64,000 bases of DNA from Polynucleobacter sp. MG-5-Ahmo-C2 (GTDB taxonomy: Bacteria > Pseudomonadota > Gammaproteobacteria > Burkholderiales > Burkholderiaceae). Below are positions 17,512 through 27,194 of the stretch, piece by piece (position 1 is the first letter of the stretch; every line of letters begins with the position of its first letter). Location: NCBI RefSeq assembly GCF_018687735.1, contig NZ_CP061304.1, positions 1,302,001 through 1,366,000 on the forward strand, in the 5' to 3' direction. The notes below the pieces were generated by a model. The model saw nothing but the letters and a program-made list of their open reading frames with translations. It was not told the DNA's origin and did not search any database. Position numbers and translations under genes: made by a program.

Positions 17512-17907
17512 TTATTCAGCAGCTGGAGCAGCTACTGCCTTAGTACGAGCTTGAAGCTTTTCTTTAATACGCGCTGACTTACCAGAACGATCACGCAAGT
17601 AGTACAACTTCGCGCGACGTACATCACCGCGACGCTTAACTTCAATGCTAGCGATCAATGGTGAGTAAGTTTGGAAAGTACGCTCAACACCTTCACCAGA
17701 AGAAATCTTGCGCACGATAAAGCTGGAATTGAGTCCGCGATTACGCTTAGCAATGACAACGCCCTCAAAGGCCTGGGCACGCTTGCGGGTACCTTCAACA
17801 ACGTTAACGCTAACAATCACTGTGTCACCAGGCGCAAAGCTTGGCAATACTTTGTTAGCACTTAAGCGAGCAATTTCTTCTTGCTCAATTTTTTCGATCA
17901 AATTCAT
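17512..17907 (-). CDS. rplS: large ribosomal subunit protein bL19
   Basis: A 131-residue ribosomal protein with the L19 hallmarks [20 protein letters not shown] (residues 24-43), [17 protein letters not shown] (about 48-64) and a basic [18 protein letters not shown]-terminus. L19 sits at the 30S-50S interface. AAGGAT provides a ribosome site seven bases upstream of the ATG. It is the last gene of the rpsP-rimM-trmD-rplS block. The Ala-rich tail after residue 122 is a lineage-specific extension. Confidence 0.97.
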   Translation of the reverse strand: MNLIEKIEQEEIARLSANKVLPSFAPGDTVIVSVNVVEGTRKRAQAFEGVVIAKRNRGLNSSFIVRKISSGEGVERTFQTYSPLIASIEVKRRGDVRRAKLYYLRDRSGKSARIKEKLQARTKAVAAPAAE

Positions 17908-18029
17908 TTTTAATCCTTAAACATCTTGTTAGCGTTTAATCCCGAGATCTAAATCAACGGACCTAACAGAGGATGCAGTTAAAACAATTTCACTAAACCA
18001 AAAAACCAAACTTTTAATCACAACCCCAT

Positions 18030-18776
18030 TTATAGAGAGCGAAGAAATTGTTCATCTTCTCGGGTTAGCAACCCATTGGTTCTGGCCGATTCAATTAAAT
18101 CTGGCCGGAGCCTAAACGTCAGCTCTAGAGACTTCTGCCGACGCCAGTCCGCTATTTTAGCGTGATGTCCGCCTAAAAGCACGTCCGGTACTGATAAATT
18201 TTCATATATTTCAGGGCGGGTGTAGTGCGGATGATCCAAAAGGCCATTCATAAAGCTATCCTGGATCACAGATTCTTCATCCCCGAGGACTCCAGGAATC
18301 AGCCTAATCACCGCATCCATCATGGCCATAGCGGGGATTTCACCCCCAGAAAGCACAAAATCGCCGATAGAAAGCTGTAAATCGACGTTTCGATCGATAA
18401 AACGTTGGTCTACTGCCTCATACCGCCCACAAATGAAGCTTAAATTGCCGTAATTGAGGATGTCTGAGGCTATCTTCTGAGAAAAACGCTCTCCCTGGGG
18501 TGCTAATAGGCAAATTGAGCCACTCTTAATTCCAGCCGTCTGATGGGCTGCCTTAATTCCGGCAACCGTATCCTCCAGGGGTTTGGCCATCATGACCATG
18601 CCCGGACCACCACCATAAGCGCGGTCGTCTACCGTCTTGCGAGAATCAGAACAAAAATCTCTCGGGTTCCACAAATGAACGCTGACTAATGATTGCTCAC
18701 ATGCGCGACCTGTCACACCCCACTGCGTTAAAGCAGAGAACATTTCTGGAAATAAGGTCACAACATCAAAGCGCAT
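18030..18776 (-). CDS. trmD: tRNA (guanine-N1)-methyltransferase
   Basis: A 248-residue SPOUT methyltransferase that makes m1G37 in tRNAs and prevents frameshifting. The N-terminal MRFDVVTLFPEMF, the DDRAYGGGPGMVMMAKPL loop and the knot motif IGDFVLSGGEIPAMAMMDA identify it. ALLGGHHAKI-like residues (LLGGHHAKIADWRR) near the C-terminus are also conserved. It starts 24 bases after rimM and is followed after 122 bases by rplS, the universal order. Confidence 0.97.
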   Translation of the reverse strand: MRFDVVTLFPEMFSALTQWGVTGRACEQSLVSVHLWNPRDFCSDSRKTVDDRAYGGGPGMVMMAKPLEDTVAGIKAAHQTAGIKSGSICLLAPQGERFSQKIASDILNYGNLSFICGRYEAVDQRFIDRNVDLQLSIGDFVLSGGEIPAMAMMDAVIRLIPGVLGDEESVIQDSFMNGLLDHPHYTRPEIYENLSVPDVLLGGHHAKIADWRRQKSLELTFRLRPDLIESARTNGLLTREDEQFLRSL

Positions 18777-18800
18777 ATTTAAATTTATCGTATTGATCTA

Positions 18801-19364
18801 TCACCAATCACTCTGCCAATCGAGCGTGATAGTTTTATTGGCCAAGTCTACGTTTTGTACCACTTCTTTTACAAATGGTACGAGTTGTTTAATTCCATTA
18901 CTAGGGGCTTCACCAATGACAATTACACCATGAGCCCCATGCTCAGTAACATCGATGATTTCACCAAGCTCTTCGTTTTGTAAGTTGACTGCGCGGCACC
19001 CAATGAGGTCAATCCAATAATAGGAATCACTCTCTGCTTTAGGGAAGGCATCGCGCGCTACCAATATTCTGGCGCCCTTTAATGCAAGCGCTTGATCGCG
19101 ATCGCTTACACCTTCTAATGCCATTAGGACATTGCCGCTGTGCATCTTAGCGCTCTTCACTTTGTATTGGGTCAAAGAGGCCTGCTCTACAGACGCAGAA
19201 ACACCTGCATCCCTACGCGGGATCAGAGATATCCAAACAGCCTTAGAAGAGAGCAGCGCCACAGGATCTGTTGAGTGAGGTCTAACCTTCACTTGACCCT
19301 GCAATCCTTGCGCCTCAGAAACGGCGCCAAGTTCAATCAAATCATTTAGGGAAGGTGCACTCAT
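18801..19364 (-). CDS. rimM: 16S rRNA processing protein RimM
   Basis: A 187-residue ribosome maturation factor that binds uS19 in the 30S head. The N-terminal beta-barrel begins LGAVSEAQGLQGQVKVRPHST, and the C-terminal PRC-barrel carries SYYWIDLIGCRAVNLQNEELG. The position between rpsP and trmD supports the call. The first domain has a short insertion around residues 45-60 (ISLIPRRDAGVSASVEQASL) compared with E. coli RimM. Confidence 0.95.
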   Translation of the reverse strand: MSAPSLNDLIELGAVSEAQGLQGQVKVRPHSTDPVALLSSKAVWISLIPRRDAGVSASVEQASLTQYKVKSAKMHSGNVLMALEGVSDRDQALALKGARILVARDAFPKAESDSYYWIDLIGCRAVNLQNEELGEIIDVTEHGAHGVIVIGEAPSNGIKQLVPFVKEVVQNVDLANKTITLDWQSDW

Positions 19365-19455
19365 TTGAAAGACACCTTATTTTCCCGAAATAGAACTACT
19401 GAAAATCCAGCCACTAAAAACTCCATCGCAAAGATGAAGTATTTAGCAAGGTTAT

Positions 19456-19701
19456 TTAAACAGCAGGATTGTTTTTGATCAAACGAACAACGGTTGGCGA
19501 TATTTGTGCGCCAACACCAGTCCAGTAAGTCAAACGATCTTGAGCAATGCGCATGGCTTGCTCAGTTTCAGCTGCTTTAGGATTGAAATAACCAATGCGC
19601 TCGATAAAGTTCGAGTCACGACGGTTGCGCTTATCAGTAGCAACGATGCTGTAAAAAGGGCGCTTCTTAGAGCCGCCGCGTGCCAGTCGAATGACGACCA
19701 T
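19456..19701 (-). CDS. rpsP: small ribosomal subunit protein bS16
   Basis: An 81-residue ribosomal protein. [20 protein letters not shown] and the [10 protein letters not shown] motif are diagnostic of S16. The ATG has AAGGAA seven bases upstream. It is the first gene of the rpsP-rimM-trmD-rplS operon, so its promoter should lie in the 220-base gap shared with the divergent META lipoprotein gene. I see no clear sigma-70 promoter match there. Confidence 0.97.
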   Translation of the reverse strand: MVVIRLARGGSKKRPFYSIVATDKRNRRDSNFIERIGYFNPKAAETEQAMRIAQDRLTYWTGVGAQISPTVVRLIKNNPAV

Positions 19702-19921
19702 ACTTATTCCTTAAAAAATCTAAAATGAAAACAGGTTGATTACAACCCAATGAAATTTCTACAAAAAATCTTGGGCTCCAGCTCACCAATTAAATGCAAG
19801 GTAGAGCGGAAAACCTCATATTCTAGACGAAAACCCCTACTTCTTCCACCTATTTGAGTGCCTAAGACAGTAGAATAGAACCCAGTGGTAATTAAAAAAT
19901 ATATATAAAACAATAACTTAG

Positions 19922-20470
19922 ATGAATATCCCCAGAAAATTAGCGGCTCACCCCCTCTTAAAATACTCCATCAGAGGGTTCTCAAATAGCCTATTTGTGG
20001 TGTTTTCATCTGTGGGTATCGCCCTTTTGAATGGATGTGCCAATGTCATACCACCCTGTGGCGCGAAAACTAGCCCTCCCAGTAGCGAGCTACGCAACAC
20101 CAAATGGGAGCTCACGCGGTGGAATTTACCTCCTAACACCAATGGCGAAGTGCGAACCCGCACCATTCCACAAGGCGAGGCTAGCCACCCCATACAACTC
20201 ACATTTGATGCCAACAGTCAGCGTGTCAGTGGTTCAACCGGCTGCAATCGTTTCACCGCTCTACTAGATGAGGATTCTCGTGGCTTTACCTTCACTAAAA
20301 TTACTAGCACCAAGATGGCATGCACGCCTCAGCGTAATGAATTAGAAAATGACTTTCTGTATGAGCTCAACGACTATCGCAGTATTGTTCGCAACGGCGA
20401 TCAATTGCTCATGATTGGCGCTGACAGAGAAGTGCTGAGCTTTACACAGCGTCCCAATAACAATAAATAA
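19922..20470 (+). CDS. META domain lipoprotein
   Basis: A 182-residue probable outer or inner membrane lipoprotein. A hydrophobic signal segment (residues 20-38) ends in a lipobox LNGC, giving lipidated C39. The mature part has a META/HslJ-like domain with TKWELTRWN at the start, GSTGCNRFTA near residue 103 and the MACTPQRNELENDF segment. HslJ-type proteins are linked to heat or antibiotic tolerance, but no precise role is known. It is followed 15 bases later by a small membrane protein gene, probably on the same mRNA. Confidence 0.85.
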   Translation: MNIPRKLAAHPLLKYSIRGFSNSLFVVFSSVGIALLNGCANVIPPCGAKTSPPSSELRNTKWELTRWNLPPNTNGEVRTRTIPQGEASHPIQLTFDANSQRVSGSTGCNRFTALLDEDSRGFTFTKITSTKMACTPQRNELENDFLYELNDYRSIVRNGDQLLMIGADREVLSFTQRPNNNK

Positions 20471-20485
20471 CAAGCTAGAAGATTC

Positions 20486-20932
20486 ATGAAAAACTCCAAA
20501 CTGATTTTTTGCGCTCTCGGGTTATTTTTTCCAGGCAGTGGATTGAACTGCTTCTACTTGCAAGGTCTCAAGTCCTTTTGGGCTTGGGTGCAATTATTTG
20601 CATTGATTGGTGGCATTGCTGGTTGGACTATTCTTAAGAACGCACACTTTCACTCCGCTCCAGGCTGGGTACTCATTACCTTTGGCTTTATTGCAATTGA
20701 AGCGAGTTGGTTAACCACGATTGCGTTTGGCCTGCGCCTAGATGAAAAGTGGGATGCGCAATTTAATCCCGGTATTGAAGAACACCGTCGCACTCGCTCT
20801 GGCTGGCCGGTTATTCTGACAGTGATTTTCTCACTTGTATTGGGCGCCGGCGTGATGATGACTTTCTTGGCAATCTCTTTTGAGCAATTTTTCATTTCCC
20901 AAATTCATGAAGCAAAAAAGCTATCCCAATAA
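20486..20932 (+). CDS. small hypothetical membrane protein
   Basis: A 148-residue membrane protein with about four hydrophobic segments: residues 4-22, 30-50, 58-80 and 108-135. The first 20 residues (KLIFCALGLFFPGSGLNCFYL) resemble the glycine-rich start of TM2-type proteins, but the match is weak and I make no functional claim. It is tandem with the META lipoprotein gene and is followed by a hairpin terminator. Confidence 0.65.
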   Translation: MKNSKLIFCALGLFFPGSGLNCFYLQGLKSFWAWVQLFALIGGIAGWTILKNAHFHSAPGWVLITFGFIAIEASWLTTIAFGLRLDEKWDAQFNPGIEEHRRTRSGWPVILTVIFSLVLGAGVMMTFLAISFEQFFISQIHEAKKLSQ

Positions 20933-20947
20933 TTGCAGATAGCTTTT
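20914..20947. terminator. bidirectional hairpin terminator
   Basis: Inverted arms AAAAGCTATC (20916-20925) and GATAGCTTTT (20938-20947) enclose a 12-base loop between two convergent genes. On the minus strand the stem runs into six T residues, which suits the acyl-CoA dehydrogenase transcript. On the plus strand only four T follow, which is weaker. The left arm lies in the last codons of the small membrane protein gene. Confidence 0.7.
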
Positions 20948-20972
20948 GGTGTGCCAGGCTCCGTGGATGAGG

Positions 20973-22760
20973 TTAGAACTGCTCCACCTCTAAACTATTA
21001 GTAGAGTGGCCACTTTCAATAATTGAAATTGCTAAAGCTCCAGCCTGTGGCAATAAATGCTCAGCAAAGAAACGTGCTGTAGCAATCTTGGCGCCATAAA
21101 AAGCTGGGTCACTATCCCGCAGTCGCTCTGCAACCAAGAGGCTCCGCGCCATTTGCCAACCACCTAACACTAAGCCGGACAAACGCAGATAAGCGAAGCT
21201 GCCAGCGTAGACCGCCTTAGCATCGCTTTTGGCATTTGCCACAATGTAAGCTACTGCTTCTTCAAATGCAGTACGGCCAACAGTTAATTGCTTAAGTACT
21301 GCTTTGGCATCTGCCGAACCACTGGCTGCCAATGCTGTTTCTGTCTCAGCAATTTTTTGCATAAACACTTTTGCAGTTGCGCCACCATCACGTACCGTTT
21401 TTCTACCAATCAAATCATTGGCCTGAATGGCAGTGGTGCCTTCATAAATCGTCAAGATGCGTGCATCACGATAATGCTGGGCAGCGCCCGTCTCTTCAAT
21501 AAAGCCCATGCCCCCATGTACTTGCACGCCTAAGCTAGCAACCTCAATCGACATCTCCGTAGAGAAGCCCTTCACAATCGGCACTAAGAATTCATAAACA
21601 GCTTGACTAGCTTTGCGTTCAGCTTGATCAGGCGCTGCATGTTGCGCATCATAAGCAGCTGCAGCGTAATACGCCAAGGCACGAGAGGCCTCGGTGTATG
21701 CGCGCATTGTCATTAACATGCGCTTTACATCCGGCTGATGAATAATGGCTACTGGGCCTGTAGAGCCATCTAGATCACGACTCTGCACCCGGTCTTTAGC
21801 GTATTGCACGGCCTTTTGATATGCGCGCTCTGCGACCGCAATCCCTTGCATACCTACCGCAAAGCGAGCTGCATTCATCATCACGAACATGTATTCAAGA
21901 CCGCGGTTTTCTTCACCTACTAGATAGCCAACCGCGCCACCATGATCGCCAAACTGTAGAACGGCCGTTGGACTCGCTTTAATACCAAGCTTATGCTCAA
22001 TCGAGACACAATACACATCATTACGCTCACCTAATGAACCATCTATGTTCACTATAAACTTCGGCACCACGAATAATGAAATCCCTTTAACGCCCTCTGG
22101 AGCATCGGGCGTTCTTGCTAGCACTAAATGAACAATGTTCTTTGCCATGTCGTGCTCACCGTAGGTGATGTAGATCTTGGTACCAAAGATCTTGTATTTA
22201 CCGTCACCTTCAGGTACAGCGCGCGCACGCACCATCGATAAATCAGATCCTGCTTGTGGCTCTGTTAAGCACATAGAGCCAGTCCACTCACCGGAAATCA
22301 TATTTGGAACGTATTGCGCTTGAGTCTCTGGGCTTGCGGCTGTTAATAAAGCCTCAATTGCGCCATCAGTCAACATGGGACACAAAGCAAAAGATAGGCT
22401 AGCTGAGTGAACCATTTCAAAACAGGCAGTAGCAATTAATTTTGGTAGGCCTTGGCCGCCAAACTCAGCAGGATGAACTACACCCTGCCAACCAGCAGCT
22501 GCAAATTGCTCGAATGCTTCTTTAAAACCAGGGGTTGTCGTAACGACACCATCTTTCCAGGTGCTTGGGTTTTGATCACCAGGCCAATTGAGTGGTGCAA
22601 CAACGTCTTGATTAAATTTTGCAGACTCTTCCAAAATTGCTGGGGCTAAATCAACATCAGCGCCCGCCTGCGCATACGAGGGATACGCAACAACATTCGA
22701 TAACCCAGCCAACTCATTCATCACAAACAGCATGTCTTTTACTGGGGCTATGTATGGCAT
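20973..22760 (-). CDS. acyl-CoA dehydrogenase
   Basis: A 595-residue FAD enzyme that introduces the alpha-beta double bond in acyl-CoA and passes electrons to ETF. EFGGQGLPK (about 99-107), the FAD motif MCLTEPQAGSD (163-173) and the catalytic base E440 in IYEGTTAIQANDL are intact. The length of about 600 residues with a C-terminal extension matches the subgroup that includes aryl-acyl-, phenylpropionyl- and DmdC-type dehydrogenases, so medium or unusual acyl chains are possible. A GAGGAG ribosome site precedes the ATG. etfA lies 38 bases upstream in the same direction. Confidence 0.93.
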   Translation of the reverse strand: MPYIAPVKDMLFVMNELAGLSNVVAYPSYAQAGADVDLAPAILEESAKFNQDVVAPLNWPGDQNPSTWKDGVVTTTPGFKEAFEQFAAAGWQGVVHPAEFGGQGLPKLIATACFEMVHSASLSFALCPMLTDGAIEALLTAASPETQAQYVPNMISGEWTGSMCLTEPQAGSDLSMVRARAVPEGDGKYKIFGTKIYITYGEHDMAKNIVHLVLARTPDAPEGVKGISLFVVPKFIVNIDGSLGERNDVYCVSIEHKLGIKASPTAVLQFGDHGGAVGYLVGEENRGLEYMFVMMNAARFAVGMQGIAVAERAYQKAVQYAKDRVQSRDLDGSTGPVAIIHQPDVKRMLMTMRAYTEASRALAYYAAAAYDAQHAAPDQAERKASQAVYEFLVPIVKGFSTEMSIEVASLGVQVHGGMGFIEETGAAQHYRDARILTIYEGTTAIQANDLIGRKTVRDGGATAKVFMQKIAETETALAASGSADAKAVLKQLTVGRTAFEEAVAYIVANAKSDAKAVYAGSFAYLRLSGLVLGGWQMARSLLVAERLRDSDPAFYGAKIATARFFAEHLLPQAGALAISIIESGHSTNSLEVEQF

Positions 22761-22798
22761 TACTACTCCTCTTTATTCAATCGAATCATCCAATACTC

Positions 22799-23734
22799 TT
22801 AACCCAACGCTTTGGTTAACTCAGGAACTGCAGTATTGAGATCCGCTACCAAACCATAATCAGCAACACTAAAGATTGGTGCCTCTGGATCCTTATTGAT
22901 TGCGACGATGACCTTAGAGTCCTTCATGCCAGCTAAGTGCTGAATCGCACCGGAGATGCCCACTGCGATATAAAGCTGTGGAGCCACAATCTTGCCAGTT
23001 TGACCAACTTGGTAGTCGTTTGGAACATAACCCGCATCAACCGCAGCACGCGAAGCACCTAAAGCGGCACCGAGCTTATCAGCCAATGGGGCAATGAGTT
23101 CTTGATATTTCTCACCAGAACCCAAACCACGTCCACCAGAGACGATGATCTTGGCAGCGGTTAACTCTGGACGGTCAGACTTTGTGAGTTCGCGGCCAAC
23201 AAATGACGATGAAGATTTACTTTCAGCGGCAGCGAGTTTTTCAATCGTCGCAGAACCACCAGTAGCAGCCACCGGATCAAAACCAGTCGTACGAACTGTG
23301 ATGACTTTGACTGGATCACCAGATTGCACGGTAGCAATCGCATTACCTGCATAGATAGGACGCTCAAATGTATCGGCACTAACTACTTTCGTGATGTCAG
23401 ATAACTGCGCAACATCTAACTTAGCGGCTACACGCGGCATCACATTCTTGCCATTTGCAGTTGCAGCAGCAAGAAGATGACTGTAGTTACTTGCAATTGA
23501 CAGAATCTGGGCAGCTAAAGGCTCAGCCAATTGATCAGCTAGATTGCTAGCATCTACTTGAATGACCTTACGCACGCCCGTCACTTGGGCAGCAGCTGTT
23601 GCAGCTGCATCAGCGCCACTTCCAGCAACCAGCACATCCACTTCGGAAGAGCACTGCAAGGCAGCTGCTACCGCGTTGAGTGTTGCCGCTTTTAAAGATT
23701 GATTATCGTGTTCAGCAATAACGAGAGCAGCCAT
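22799..23734 (-). CDS. etfA: electron transfer flavoprotein alpha subunit
   Basis: A 311-residue FAD-binding ETF subunit. The C-terminal domain carries IIVSGGRGLGSGEKYQ (about 191-206), LGASRAAVDAGYVPND, VGQTGKIVAPQLYIAVGISG and INKDPEAPIF, the complete FAD-binding set. It accepts electrons from acyl-CoA dehydrogenases and passes them to ETF-ubiquinone oxidoreductase. The start codon directly follows the etfB stop codon, so the heterodimer is translated in step. The acyl-CoA dehydrogenase gene next downstream is a likely electron donor. Confidence 0.96.
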   Translation of the reverse strand: MAALVIAEHDNQSLKAATLNAVAAALQCSSEVDVLVAGSGADAAATAAAQVTGVRKVIQVDASNLADQLAEPLAAQILSIASNYSHLLAAATANGKNVMPRVAAKLDVAQLSDITKVVSADTFERPIYAGNAIATVQSGDPVKVITVRTTGFDPVAATGGSATIEKLAAAESKSSSSFVGRELTKSDRPELTAAKIIVSGGRGLGSGEKYQELIAPLADKLGAALGASRAAVDAGYVPNDYQVGQTGKIVAPQLYIAVGISGAIQHLAGMKDSKVIVAINKDPEAPIFSVADYGLVADLNTAVPELTKALG

Positions 23735-24484
23735 TTAAATTACCTTCGCTTCATTTTTGAGTTTATCTACCAAAGCGGCTACATCAGCAACCATCACGCC
23801 AGCACTTCGCTTAGGCGGCTCTTCGACCTTCAGGGTTTTAAGACGCGGGGCAATATCTACGCCGAGATCTTCAGGCTTCAAAATATCAATCACCTTCTTC
23901 TTGGCCTTCATGATATTTGGCAAAGTCACATAGCGTGGCTCATTGAGGCGCAAGTCAGTCGTAATCACTGCTGGCAATGTAAGTGCAATCGTTTCTAGGC
24001 CGCCATCCACTTCGCGAGTCACGGTAGCCTTACCATCAGCCACAACTACTTTAGATGCAAAAGTGGCCTGTGGAATATCTAAAAGACTAGCCAACATCTG
24101 GCCAGTTTGATTGCTGTCATCATCAATTGCTTGCTTGCCAAGAATAATGATTTGTGCCTGCTCTTTTTCAGAGAGCGCTTTAAGAATCTTGGCAACTGCG
24201 AGTGGCTGCAAGTCGGCGTCAGACTCAACCAAAATTGCGCGATCAGCACCAATCGCTAAGGCAGTACGTAGTGTTTCTTGGCACTGGGTTACGCCTACAC
24301 TAACAACTACCACTTCAGTGGCAACACCAGCCTCTTTTAAACGAACCGCCTCTTCAACCGCGATTTCATCAAAAGGATTCATGCTCATTTTGACATTGGC
24401 AAGATCGACACCTGAACCATCTGACTTCACGCGAATTTTGACGTTGTAATCAACGACGCGTTTTACTGCAACTAAGATCTTCAT
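23735..24484 (-). CDS. etfB: electron transfer flavoprotein beta subunit
   Basis: A 249-residue AMP-binding ETF subunit. [37 protein letters not shown], the [17 protein letters not shown] motif near 128-144 and [20 protein letters not shown] are all typical. It forms a heterodimer with EtfA, whose gene abuts it. A 66-base gap separates it from the acyl-CoA synthetase gene upstream, so the whole group from deacetylase to dehydrogenase may be one transcription unit with internal promoters. Confidence 0.96.
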   Translation of the reverse strand: MKILVAVKRVVDYNVKIRVKSDGSGVDLANVKMSMNPFDEIAVEEAVRLKEAGVATEVVVVSVGVTQCQETLRTALAIGADRAILVESDADLQPLAVAKILKALSEKEQAQIIILGKQAIDDDSNQTGQMLASLLDIPQATFASKVVVADGKATVTREVDGGLETIALTLPAVITTDLRLNEPRYVTLPNIMKAKKKVIDILKPEDLGVDIAPRLKTLKVEEPPKRSAGVMVADVAALVDKLKNEAKVI

Positions 24485-24550
24485 TTGGAATTCTCAATAT
24501 TGACAAAAAATTGGGTAACCTCTTATTTTATCCGCCCTATGGCATCAAAA

Positions 24551-26206
24551 CTAGACGTCAATGGCGGCGGCAGATCCAGCTTGCCTACGTAGCTCAAACT
24601 TCTGAATTTTGCCGGTTGAAGTCTTTGGTAGCTCCCCAAAAACAATCGCCTTAGGCACCTTAAATCCAGCTAAATGCTGTTTGCAGTGAGCAATAATGTC
24701 GGCTGGCGTTACCTCTACGCCCGGCTTGATTTCCAAAAAAGCACATGGGGTCTCACCCCACTTCGGGTCAGGCTTAGCAACCACTGCCGCGGCAATGACT
24801 GCAGGGTGACGATAAAGCACATCCTCCACCTCAATAGAGGAGATATTTTCTCCGCCAGAGATGATGATGTCCTTACTCCGATCCTTGATCTTGATATAAC
24901 CATCTGGGTTCATCACCGCCAAGTCACCTGAATGAAACCAACCACCCTCGAACGCGTCTTTGGTGGCCTTCTCGTTCTTTAAGTAACCCTTCATGGCGAT
25001 ATTGCCTTTAAACATAATCTCGCCCATGGTTTCGCCATCAGCAGGAACCGGCTGCATCGTTTCTGGATCCAGAACATCAATCGCTTGTTGCATGTGATAA
25101 CGCACACCTTGACGCGCATTCAAGCGAGCACGCTCACTAATATCTACATCATTCCATGCGTCTTGTTTTACACAAATTGCTGCCGGACCATACACTTCAG
25201 TCAAGCCATAAACGTGAGTTAAGTCAAAGCCCAGCTTTTCCATGCCTTCAATAATAGAAGCTGGCGGCGCAGCGCCTGCAATGAGGCCCTTGACGCCCGC
25301 TGGTACGCCGACCTTCATTTCATCCGAGGCATTTACCAAAAGGTTATGCACAATTGGCGCAGCACAGTAGTGAGTCACGCCATGCTCTTTAATTGCTGCA
25401 AAAATATGTTGCGCATCTACACGGCGCAAGCACACATTAATCCCGGCACGAGCTGCAACCGTCCAGGGGAAACACCAACCATTGCAATGAAACATTGGCA
25501 GTGTCCACAAATACACTGGATGCTTATTGATATCCCAATCCAGGATATTGGAGACCGCATTAATCGCTGCACCACGGTGATGATAGACAACACCCTTGGG
25601 ATTACCCGTGGTTCCGGAAGTGTAGTTCAAACAGATTGCCTGCCATTCATCGACCGGCACCTGCCATGCGAAGCTTGGATCTCCTTGAGATAGGAGTTGT
25701 TCGTAGGTAAGCTTTCCTAGCCTCTCACCCGCCACATCAAATTCTTTTTCTTCAACATCGATAATTAAGATATCGCGACCACTTTCTTTCTTGGCCATTT
25801 CTAATGCTGTTTTGATCACACCGGAAAACTCTGGATCAATGATGACTACTTTAGCCTCACCATGATTGAGCATGAAGGCAATGGACTCTGGATCTAAGCG
25901 GGTGTTCAAAGCATTTAATACGGCACCCGCCATCGGAATACCAAAATGCGCCTCCACCATAGGGGGAGTGTTAGGCAGCATCACCGCCACTGTATCTCCT
26001 AAGCCAATGCCATGCTTTTGTAATGCACTAGCGAGGCGACGGCAACGCTCGTAGGTTTGTTGCCAAGTTTGGCGCAGCTTTCCATGAATGATGGCAGTCT
26101 TATTAGGATAAATCTCCGCCGAACGCTCCAAAAAGAGAAGTGGGGTAATGGGAGTGAAATTCGCGGAATTGCGCTCTAGCCCTTGTTCGTAAATATTTGC
26201 CATCAT
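24551..26206 (-). CDS. AMP-forming acyl-CoA synthetase
   Basis: A 551-residue ANL-superfamily ligase that adenylates a carboxylic acid and transfers it to CoA. The P-loop-like YTSGTTGNPKG (195-205), VYGLTEVYGP, GWFHSGDLAV and the C-terminal PKTSTGKIQK with catalytic K533 are all present. It looks like the medium or long-chain branch related to methylmercaptopropionate-CoA ligases. The substrate is not certain. The gene follows the histone-deacetylase-like gene by 17 bases and precedes etfBA, which supports fatty or organic acid oxidation. Confidence 0.92.
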   Translation of the reverse strand: MMANIYEQGLERNSANFTPITPLLFLERSAEIYPNKTAIIHGKLRQTWQQTYERCRRLASALQKHGIGLGDTVAVMLPNTPPMVEAHFGIPMAGAVLNALNTRLDPESIAFMLNHGEAKVVIIDPEFSGVIKTALEMAKKESGRDILIIDVEEKEFDVAGERLGKLTYEQLLSQGDPSFAWQVPVDEWQAICLNYTSGTTGNPKGVVYHHRGAAINAVSNILDWDINKHPVYLWTLPMFHCNGWCFPWTVAARAGINVCLRRVDAQHIFAAIKEHGVTHYCAAPIVHNLLVNASDEMKVGVPAGVKGLIAGAAPPASIIEGMEKLGFDLTHVYGLTEVYGPAAICVKQDAWNDVDISERARLNARQGVRYHMQQAIDVLDPETMQPVPADGETMGEIMFKGNIAMKGYLKNEKATKDAFEGGWFHSGDLAVMNPDGYIKIKDRSKDIIISGGENISSIEVEDVLYRHPAVIAAAVVAKPDPKWGETPCAFLEIKPGVEVTPADIIAHCKQHLAGFKVPKAIVFGELPKTSTGKIQKFELRRQAGSAAAIDV

Positions 26207-26223
26207 GTACTTTCAAAAACGCT

Positions 26224-27144
26224 TTAAATATCGGCCAATGCCTTTACGTGAGCCACAACGCTCCTACCTAAAGCGGAAAGGTTGTAACCTCCCTCTAGGC
26301 AGCTCACAATACGATTTTGCGCATAATCTTTTGCAATCTCTTTGAGGCGTTTGGTAATCCAAACGTAATCATCTTCAACCAAGCCCATTTGACCTAAGTC
26401 ATCTTCACGGTGCGCATCAAATCCAGCAGAAATAATGATGAGCTCTGGCTCAAAGTTGCGCAAAGCTGGCAGCCAACGCTCTTCCACGATGGAGCGCACC
26501 ACATCACCACGAGTAGAGGCTGGCAATGGCACATTCACCATATTGTCCGAGGCATCTAAGCCGCTATAAGGATAGAAAGGATGCTGAAAAAAACTGCACA
26601 TCATGACATGAGGGTCATTAAAAAATGCGGCCTCAGTACCGTTACCGTGATGCACATCAAAATCAATAATGGCGACACGTTCAATGCCATAGGCTTCTTG
26701 AGCATAACGGGCTGCAATCGCAACATTATCAAATAAACAAAATCCCATCGAACGGGTAGGCTCGGCATGGTGTCCAGGCGGCCTAACGGCACAGAAGACG
26801 TTTTCGACTTCGCCTTTCATAACCGCATCAACACCGGCAATTGCTGCGCCAGCTGCGCGCAATGATGCCCTATAGGTATGAGGATTCATGATGGTGTCGC
26901 CATCCAGCATGAAGTAACCGCTCTCCGGGGCGCGGTCTCTTACAAATGCCACATGGTCAGGGCTGTGCACTAATTCTAATTGATCTTCAGTTGCCAGAGG
27001 AGCATCCAAATGATGAAGGAAGCGATCTACGCCGCTGCGGATCAATTGATCATTGATCGCCTGAATGCGCTCAGGGCACTCTGGGTGATGACTTCCCATC
27101 TCATGTTTCAGAAAGTCTGGATGAGTTATGTATCCTGTTGTCAT
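26224..27144 (-). CDS. histone deacetylase family (class II/AcuC-like) hydrolase
   Basis: A 306-residue zinc-dependent deacetylase. The catalytic histidine pair is H125/H126 in RPPGHHAEP. Zinc ligands D163 and H165 lie in FDVHHGNGT, and D243 in SAGFDAH completes the site. Bacterial members act on acetylated proteins, polyamines or other acylamides. It sits 17 bases upstream of an AMP-forming acyl-CoA synthetase, a class that is often regulated by lysine acylation, so deacylation of that enzyme is a reasonable guess. It is divergent from mltB. Confidence 0.92.
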   Translation of the reverse strand: MTTGYITHPDFLKHEMGSHHPECPERIQAINDQLIRSGVDRFLHHLDAPLATEDQLELVHSPDHVAFVRDRAPESGYFMLDGDTIMNPHTYRASLRAAGAAIAGVDAVMKGEVENVFCAVRPPGHHAEPTRSMGFCLFDNVAIAARYAQEAYGIERVAIIDFDVHHGNGTEAAFFNDPHVMMCSFFQHPFYPYSGLDASDNMVNVPLPASTRGDVVRSIVEERWLPALRNFEPELIIISAGFDAHREDDLGQMGLVEDDYVWITKRLKEIAKDYAQNRIVSCLEGGYNLSALGRSVVAHVKALADI

Positions 27145-27194
27145 TACTCTAAATCCTTCATAGCAAAACGTTCATTTTTATAATCTAATAAAAC

